Assembly: GCA_001600615.1 (NCBI GenBank)
Contig: BCKK01000001.1
Span: forward strand, 3,043,826-3,107,825
Reading direction: 5' to 3'
Origin: Dioszegia crocea
Lineage: Eukaryota; Basidiomycota; Tremellomycetes; Tremellales; Bulleribasidiaceae
Length of the DNA: 64,000 bases
The position numbers and the translations under genes were made by a program. Shown in pieces: positions 58,022 through 64,000 of this stretch. How positions within the stretch are numbered: position 1 is the first letter of the stretch; each line of letters begins with the position of its first letter. The notes beneath the pieces are model-generated. The model did not search any database. It worked only from the letters and a program-made list of their open reading frames with translations, and was not told where the DNA came from.

Positions 58022-58903
58022 TCAGACGAATCCCCCACCGCCGCGCTTCTCATCAATCAACCTGAATCTCTCGACGACTTTCCGCTCCTTAATGAGACAC
58101 CCAGTGGCGAGTGCGAAGGCGATAATGATGGCCTCGCAAGCGTATATTGAAGTGAAGGCAAAGGAGAGATGCCAGTCTGCTTCGCCGGTCACTGCAGGGA
58201 TCAGCTTGAATGCAGCCTGTCAAGAGGGGTGGCACGTACGCTTGGCCATGCAGCCAGGTTGAGCTGCGGCAAATACGGGATCGAGACAGAAGCTTGTAGG
58301 TGTAGAGAATTGGCCGGTGGACGTGGTGTTCCTGAGGGGTCAGTGAGGACGTAGAAGACACTAGTCAATCACGCACCAGTAACCACAGCACGAGAACTGA
58401 GGAATCAGCTTCTTTTCAGACAACCTGACGATAGACCTACCCTGTCCTGCAGCTCTTGTTGAATACCAGATGAAGCCACTGCCCATAAGTCCGAGCAGTT
58501 GATCCGTTCCCGCAGAGAGAATATCCAAATGACCGATGCGGACTAAGCGTTAGCGTTGGGTCTCGTTCGCAACTCACAGTTAGGGTGAATACGGCAATGG
58601 CCATACAGTATCCAGCTAGCACCTTCAACGGGATTAAGCGCGTGGGAGGCATGAAGAAGGCAGCGATGGCCAAAGCCACGGCCACCAGGTAGGAGACACC
58701 GAGGGAGATGGTGACTGAGGTTTCAGCATTGAGGTGGGCTGAACAGAAGTTTCCAACTCACGGTCCAAGCTCAAAAAGGGGAGTAAGAATTGCAGTACTG
58801 CGTCCCCTGCATCTCGCCAGAGGATAGAGAAGACCACCAAAAGGACCCCAGCTGCGAGTAGGAGGAAGCTGAGCACAGCCCAGACGATCACCAGGATCTT
58901 CAT
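58022..58903 (-). CDS. Tetraspanin family membrane protein
   Basis: Four-helix membrane organiser; fungal tetraspanins act in polarity, membrane integrity and infection-structure formation. Exons are 58903-58762, 58714-58578, 58542-58441, 58396-58377, 58331-58240 and 58191-58022, giving 220 aa, normal for tetraspanins. TM1 is ILVIVWAVLSFLLLAAGVLL, TM2 SYLVAVALAIAAFF and TM3 VLAGYCMAIAVFTLTSASVIW. The large loop has the family CCG motif (LQDRFSCCGYW, split over two exons) with later cysteines (FCLDP, PGCM). TM4 is FTSIYACEAIIIAFALATGCL, with a basic cytosolic tail (KERKVVERFRL). The ATG giving MKILVIVWAVLSF was chosen. An upstream 5' exon set (from an ATG near 59150) can be spliced on in frame but adds an extra hydrophobic stretch not usual in the family. 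Confidence 0.85.
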
Positions 58904-59918
58904 ATGGAAAAAGGCGGCGAAAAAATGAGTCGAAATGTCCAGCACCGAAAGAAGGGGTTACTCGGCCAGCGAGAACGATGAAGAGAGTGAGATGTACACT
59001 GTAGGACACGAATGCGTGAAGCTGGATCGGGCCAATGAACCTCCGATCAAAGACACAGGGCCCCAAGAATCCATCGTCAAGCTACTACTCACCCGGTCGT
59101 CTGGGAGACTCCCCTTGACAACGAGGCGACTGTATCTTCAGCAGACGTCATGTCAACGGCCACTGCGAAGGTCAATAGACTGGATACATATCGGCTATGA
59201 GGATGTCTGCAGGCCTCGAAGGCATACTCAGTGTAATCTACGCATACTGCTTGTGTCTGATGGGATCCTCATTACTGCTCACCCTGGTGAAGGACCCTTG
59301 TTACGCCTCGAATCCCCATGTCCGATCTTCGCGAAGCCGCAAGTCTTGCGTGCCCTGGAAGTTGCCGGGACCGAATCAGCTCCCACACAGTGACCTGCCT
59401 TTGACTAGTTAGCTGAATGTGTGTGTAAGGAATGTCGAGCTGTGTCTTTCGAAGCTACCAATCCTGCCCACCCCAAATTAAAGTGGAGCCCCGCTGGCCC
59501 GCTGTCCCGGTTACCCGGAGCCCCCTTTGAAACATCCTTATCGGACCAATCAGATCATTTCACATGTTTCGGATTGATGCCGGTGACGAGAAGACCCTGA
59601 AAGGAGGTATGTTTTCCCTGAATTCTCTCGTAACGGCATCAGTTCCGACCTGATCCGACTGAGCCAATCGTGTGGCGGTCATTGTCCAAATTTTGACCAC
59701 CTTGCTTCGAATTCTTGCCCAGTCTCAAGTGATATCAGTCAACATCTCTACAGCTACTGCACATCAGCAGCACAAATCGCTCAAGCTAGACTTTGCAGTC
59801 ATCTAATTGCGATCAAGATCGCCCCATCGGCTCTCACTGTAAGTCAGAACTCTAGGACCGATCGTACATTGTTGATGGCTGATGTGGCAGTAAACCTCCC
59901 CTCTCCGCCGTCGCCGCC
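58904..59918. promoter_or_regulatory. Divergent region, tetraspanin / GLT1
   Basis: About 1 kb. Near the right end, GTAAGT at 59839-59844 and GTGGCAG at 59884-59890 have intron ends with a CTGAT branch-like word, so a 5'-UTR intron of GLT1 is likely. A short ATG frame near 59564 (MFRIDAGDEKTLKG) followed by GTATGT could be an upstream exon, but I could not link it in frame. Confidence 0.4.
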
Positions 59919-62900
59919 ATGTGTGGTGTCGGCTTCATCTGCCATATCAAAGGCGAAGGATCACACAAGATCGTCAGCGATGCCCGGAACATTCTATGCA
60001 ACATGACCCATCGAGGTGCCAGTAAGTTACAATCAGTGGCGGTGATGATCAAACCTGACACGAGTAGCCGGTGCCGATGCCCGTGATGGTGATGGTGCTG
60101 GAGTCATGACTGGTATCCCTCACGGCTTCTTCGTCCGCGAGTCTGGTCACTGCTTCACCGCCAAGCTGCCTTCCGAGGGTCACTATGCCGTCGGTAACTT
60201 GTTCTTCTCCGAGACCGAGTTCCAGGCGCAGCAGGAGTCTTTTACGGAGACTGCGAAGGCATTGGGACTCCGAGTTCTGGGCTGGCGTGATGTTCCTACC
60301 GATAACACCATCCTTGGTCCTGCTTCCAAGTCGAAGGAGCCCAAGATCATGCAGCCGTTCGTTGTGCTTGAGACTCAATATGGATCTGGCGAGGAGAGCC
60401 AGCACGGGCCTTTCGACGAGAAGTACTTCTTGCGTCAGCTCTACGTTCTCAGGAAGCAGGCGACTCACAAAATGTAAGCAAGAGGTGGGACTTGGCTGAT
60501 TTCAGGGGCGTTTCCAAAGGCTTCTACATTTGCTCCCTTACCCCCTCCAACATTGTCTACAAGGGCCAACTTTCCCCTGTCCAAGTCTACAACTACTATC
60601 ACGATCTTAACCACGCCCTGTACGCTTCACACTTCGCCCTCGTACACTCCCGATTCTCCACCAACACGTTCCCCTCCTGGGATCGAGCTCAGCCTATGCG
60701 ATGGGCTGCCCACAACGGTGAAATCAACACCGTCCGCGGGAACAAGAATTGGATGCGGGCGAGGGAGGGTCACCTGCGATCAGAGCACTTCGGTGATGAG
60801 CTAGAGCTGCTCTACCCCATTGTCGAGTCAGGCGGGTCGGACTCGGCCGCGTTTGACAACGTCCTGGAGTTGCTGGTGGTGAATGGCGTTTTGACTCTGC
60901 CCGAGGCGGTGATGATGATGGTGCCAGAGGCTTGGCAGAACAACGAGTTGATGGAGCCGGAGAAGAAGGCCTTCTACAGCTGGGCTGGATCGTTGATGGA
61001 GCCATGGGACGGACCGGCGCTCTTCACCTTTTCGGACGGCCGGTACTGCGGTGCCAACTTGGACCGTAACGGTCTCCGACCCTGTCGATTCGTTGTCACC
61101 TCCGACAACATCATGGTGTGCGCCTCGGAAGTCGGGACCATCACCATCGAGCCTGAGAGGATCATTCAGAAGGGCCGGCTTAAGCCCGGACGGATGTTGC
61201 TCGTTGACACCAAGGAGGGGCGGATTGTCGATGACCGCGAGTTAAAAATGACTACCGCCAGACGGCAGCCTTTTGCCTCCTGGATCGAATCACAAGTCAT
61301 CCGTCTTCCCGAGGTCGTTCGTCGCGTATCCCGTCAGCAGTCTATTGCTGTGCAGTTAGACGACTCTCCCCTCAGCACAGACCCCAAACTGCTTGCTTTC
61401 GGTTACACCATCGAGCAGCTCAACATGCTCCTGTTGCCCATGCTCCAAGAGGGCCACGAGGCTCTCGGATCCATGGGTAACGATGCTGCCATTGCCTGCA
61501 TGTCGAGCACTCCTCGTACCGTTTACGACTACTTCCGTCAGCTCTTTGCCCAAGTCACCAACCCGCCTATCGACCCTATCCGAGAAGCCATTGTCATGTC
61601 CCTTGAGACCGCCGTCGGGCGCGAAGGCAATTTGCTCGAGATGCGCGACACTCAGTGTCACCGACTCCACCTTAAGACCCCTATCCTCACTATCGAGGAG
61701 ATGAATGCGGTCAAGGCTATGGCTACATCCCACAAGGATTGGCCGGCAATCACCATCGACATCACTTTCCCTAAGAAGGAGGGTCTGCCGGGATTCAGGA
61801 ACGCTCTGAACAGAGTCAGGACCGAAGCTTTGAACGCTGTCGGGGCTGGGTTCAAGGTCTTGGTTTTGTCTGACCGAAAGACTGGTCCGGACAGGGTGGC
61901 ACTTTCTGCCATCCTCGCTTGCGGTGGTGTTCACCACCACCTCGTACAGCAGAAGAAGCGAGTCGACACGGCTATTGTCATTGAGACTGGAGAGGCGAGG
62001 GAGATTCACCACATGTGTGTGTTGGTCGGGTACGGTGCGGACGCGGTCTGCCCGTGGTTGATCATGGAGGGTATTCACAAGGTCGCTCGGGAAGGATTGT
62101 AAGTTGAGTGTCGGTTAAGTATCTGGCCGTGCTGACATTCAGGGCAAAGGATGGCCAATCCGCCGACAAGCTCATCGGCAACTACATGAAGGCGATGGAC
62201 GAGGGTATGCTCAAGGTGCTCTCCAAAATGGGAGTCTCGACATTGGCCTCTTACAAGGGCGCCCAGCTCTTTGAGATTCTCGGTCTCCACGAGGAGGTCG
62301 TCAAGGAGTGCTTTGTCGGCACCGCCTCTCGAGTTCAAGGCGCCACGTTTGAACTCCTCGCGATGGACGCTTTCGAGTTCCACGAGCGGGCCTACCCCTC
62401 GCGAGAGACGATCCAAATCCCCGGTATGCCCGAATCAGGCGAATACCACTATCGCCAGGGTTCAGAAATGCGAATCAACGACCCTGTCTCTATCGCCCAA
62501 CTGCAGGATGCGGTTCGGGAGAAGAACCAGTCAGCGTACGACAGCTACTCGAAGAACTCCCGCGAGGCTATCAAGCGGGGGACCATGCGTGGTTTGCTCG
62601 AGTTTGACTTTGCCAACGCTACCCCTGTGCCCATCGACCAGGTCGAGCCTTGGAACGAAATCGTCAGGCGGTGTGTGACCGGCGCCATGTCGTATGGGTC
62701 CATCTCGATGGAGGCGCACACTACTCTGGCTATTGCCATGAACCGATTGGGCGGGAAGTCCAACACTGGAGAAGGAGGAGAGGACGCAGAGCGATCTCTG
62801 CCCATTCCCGGACCCGGTGCCGATATGGACGGACAGCCCTACTCGCACGCTATGGAGCTCAAGCCGGTTTGGGATTCACGTCGGTCGGCAATCAAGCAGG

Positions 62901-64000
62901 TTGCTTCCGGTCGATTCGGTGTGACGTCGAACTACCTCGCGGATGCCGATGAGATTCAGATCAAGATGGCGCAAGGTGCCAAGCCTGGAGAGGGAGGAGA
63001 ATTGCCGGGACACAAGGTGTCTGCTTCTATCGGTCGGACCCGACACTCCACACCTGGTGTCACCCTCGTTTCCCCACCTCCTCACCACGATATCTACTCC
63101 ATCGAAGATCTTAAGCAGCTCATTTACGATCTGAAGGCCTCCAACCCCCGATCTCGAATCTCTGTCAAGCTCGTTTCCGAAGTCGGTGTCGGTATCGTTG
63201 CATCCGGTGTGGCCAAGGCTAAGGCGGACCACATTGTCATTGCTGGGCATGACGGAGGAACCGGTGCCGCCAAGTGGACCAGTATCAAGTATGCTGGTCT
63301 CCCTTGGGAATTGGGATTGGCAGAGACCCATCAGACTCTGGTCTTGAACAATCTGCGAGGCAGAGTGACTGTCCAGACCGACGGTCAGGTCAGGACTGGA
63401 AGGGATATCGCTATTGCGACTTTGCTCGGTGCCGAAGAGTGGGGATTTGCCACTACTCCCCTCATCGCCATGGGCTGTATCATGATGAAAGCTTGTCACA
63501 AGTAAGTTCCGATCAAAGCGTTGCTAATGATAGAAACACTTGCCCCGTTGGTATCGCCACCCAAGATCCTGCTCTCCGAGCCAAGTTCGCCGGTCAGCCC
63601 GAACAAGTTATCAACTTCTTCTACTACATTATCGAGGAGCTCCGAGGCATCATGGCCAAGCTCGGTTTCCGAACCATCAACGAGATGGTCGGTCGATCTG
63701 AGAACCTCGTCGTTGACGACTCCCTTCGTACCCCCAAAACCCAACACCTTGATCTATCGGCGATCCTTAAACCCGCCCACCTCCTCCGTCCTGACGCCGC
63801 CACCTACCGAGTCCGTGCTCAGGATCACAAACTCTACGTCCGGCTAGACAACAAGTTCATTGACGAGGCCGAGCCCGCTATCCAGAAGGGTATCCCCGTC
63901 ACTATCGACTGCGATGTCGTCAACACCGACCGTGCTCTCGGTACCACCCTATCCTACCATGTTTCCAAGAAGTACGGAGAGGCCGGTCTTCCCCGCGACA
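59919..64000 (+). CDS. GLT1: NAD(P)H-dependent glutamate synthase (GOGAT), 5' part; 3' end off window
   Basis: Makes two glutamates from glutamine and 2-oxoglutarate; with glutamine synthetase it forms the GS-GOGAT route of ammonium assimilation. Exons so far: 59919-60021, 60068-60473, 60506-62098, 62143-63501 and 63534-64000 (open), ~1,309 codons of an expected ~2,100. The glutamine amidotransferase domain starts [11 protein letters not shown] with the N-terminal nucleophile Cys, then [30 protein letters not shown] and [13 protein letters not shown]. The central domain and FMN-binding synthase domain follow ([27 protein letters not shown]-like [40 protein letters not shown] near the 3Fe-4S cysteines). 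The ATG lies directly before the catalytic Cys, so no propeptide is seen. Introns 2 and 4 are only 32 nt. Confidence 0.94.

Noticed and set aside
58904..59150. Upstream exons extending the tetraspanin N-terminus (MTSAEDTV...)
   Set aside because: They can be spliced in frame, but they would add a fifth hydrophobic segment and need a GAG acceptor; the MKILVIV start gives the standard four-helix topology.
58935..59393. 152-codon plus-strand frame opposite the tetraspanin 5' region
   Set aside because: Arg/Pro-rich antisense reading with no protein-like features.

Overview
The window looks like genomic DNA of a basidiomycete fungus, most probably a tremellomycete (Cryptococcus/Kwoniella/Tremella relatives). 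The reasons are: nearly every gene is split by many 32-60 nt introns with GTRNGT donors, CTGAC/CTAAC-type branch sites close to the acceptor and YAG ends; genes are packed a few hundred bases apart on both strands; and there is a CIR1-type iron regulator with a single GATA finger plus a cysteine-rich block. No virus, transposon, rRNA, CRISPR or convincing tRNA was seen. Gene models were built by hand from the sequence, using reading frame, splice consensus and family alignment from memory. No search was run.

Layout. 1-5.7 kb: end of calcineurin A (CNA1), then NEP1/EMG1 and RPL4 on the minus strand, with mitochondrial bL33m divergent from RPL4. 5.8-11 kb: a Cuz1/ZFAND1-type double AN1 zinc-finger protein, a small putatively secreted protein, a short orphan and a PPIH-type cyclophilin. 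11.3-16.2 kb: PMT2, DFR1 and ARC18 (ARPC3). 16.7-23.4 kb: an orphan, histone H3 (with a one-residue tail insertion), a small helical protein that may be Med11, and MAD1. 23.9-30.7 kb: a ferric reductase, a tandem pair of paralogues of unknown function with the same exon pattern, and an amidase. 30.9-37.5 kb: a small mitochondrial-type protein, a Cwf23/DNAJC17-like J protein, deoxyhypusine synthase (with a GC-AG intron) and PAN3. 38-50.4 kb: a secreted carboxylesterase, a Zn2Cys6 transcription factor and CIR1. 50.6-58 kb: VPS25 and three tandem F-box-like paralogues, of which the first two carry lesions and the third is intact. 58-64 kb: a tetraspanin and the first ~1,309 codons of glutamate synthase GLT1, which runs off the right edge.

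Most genes are housekeeping: translation and ribosome biogenesis (NEP1, RPL4, bL33m, DYS1), mRNA turnover and splicing (PAN3, PPIH, CWF23), mitosis (MAD1), actin (ARC18), folate (DFR1), ESCRT (VPS25) and nitrogen assimilation (GLT1). The accessory parts are the two tandem families (26.4-28.7 kb and 51.8-58.0 kb), the secreted proteins, and the iron pair CIR1 plus ferric reductase, which lie 20 kb apart. I do not see a clearly new multi-gene system. The most unusual region is the F-box-like triplet, in which decay can be read by aligning the copies to each other.
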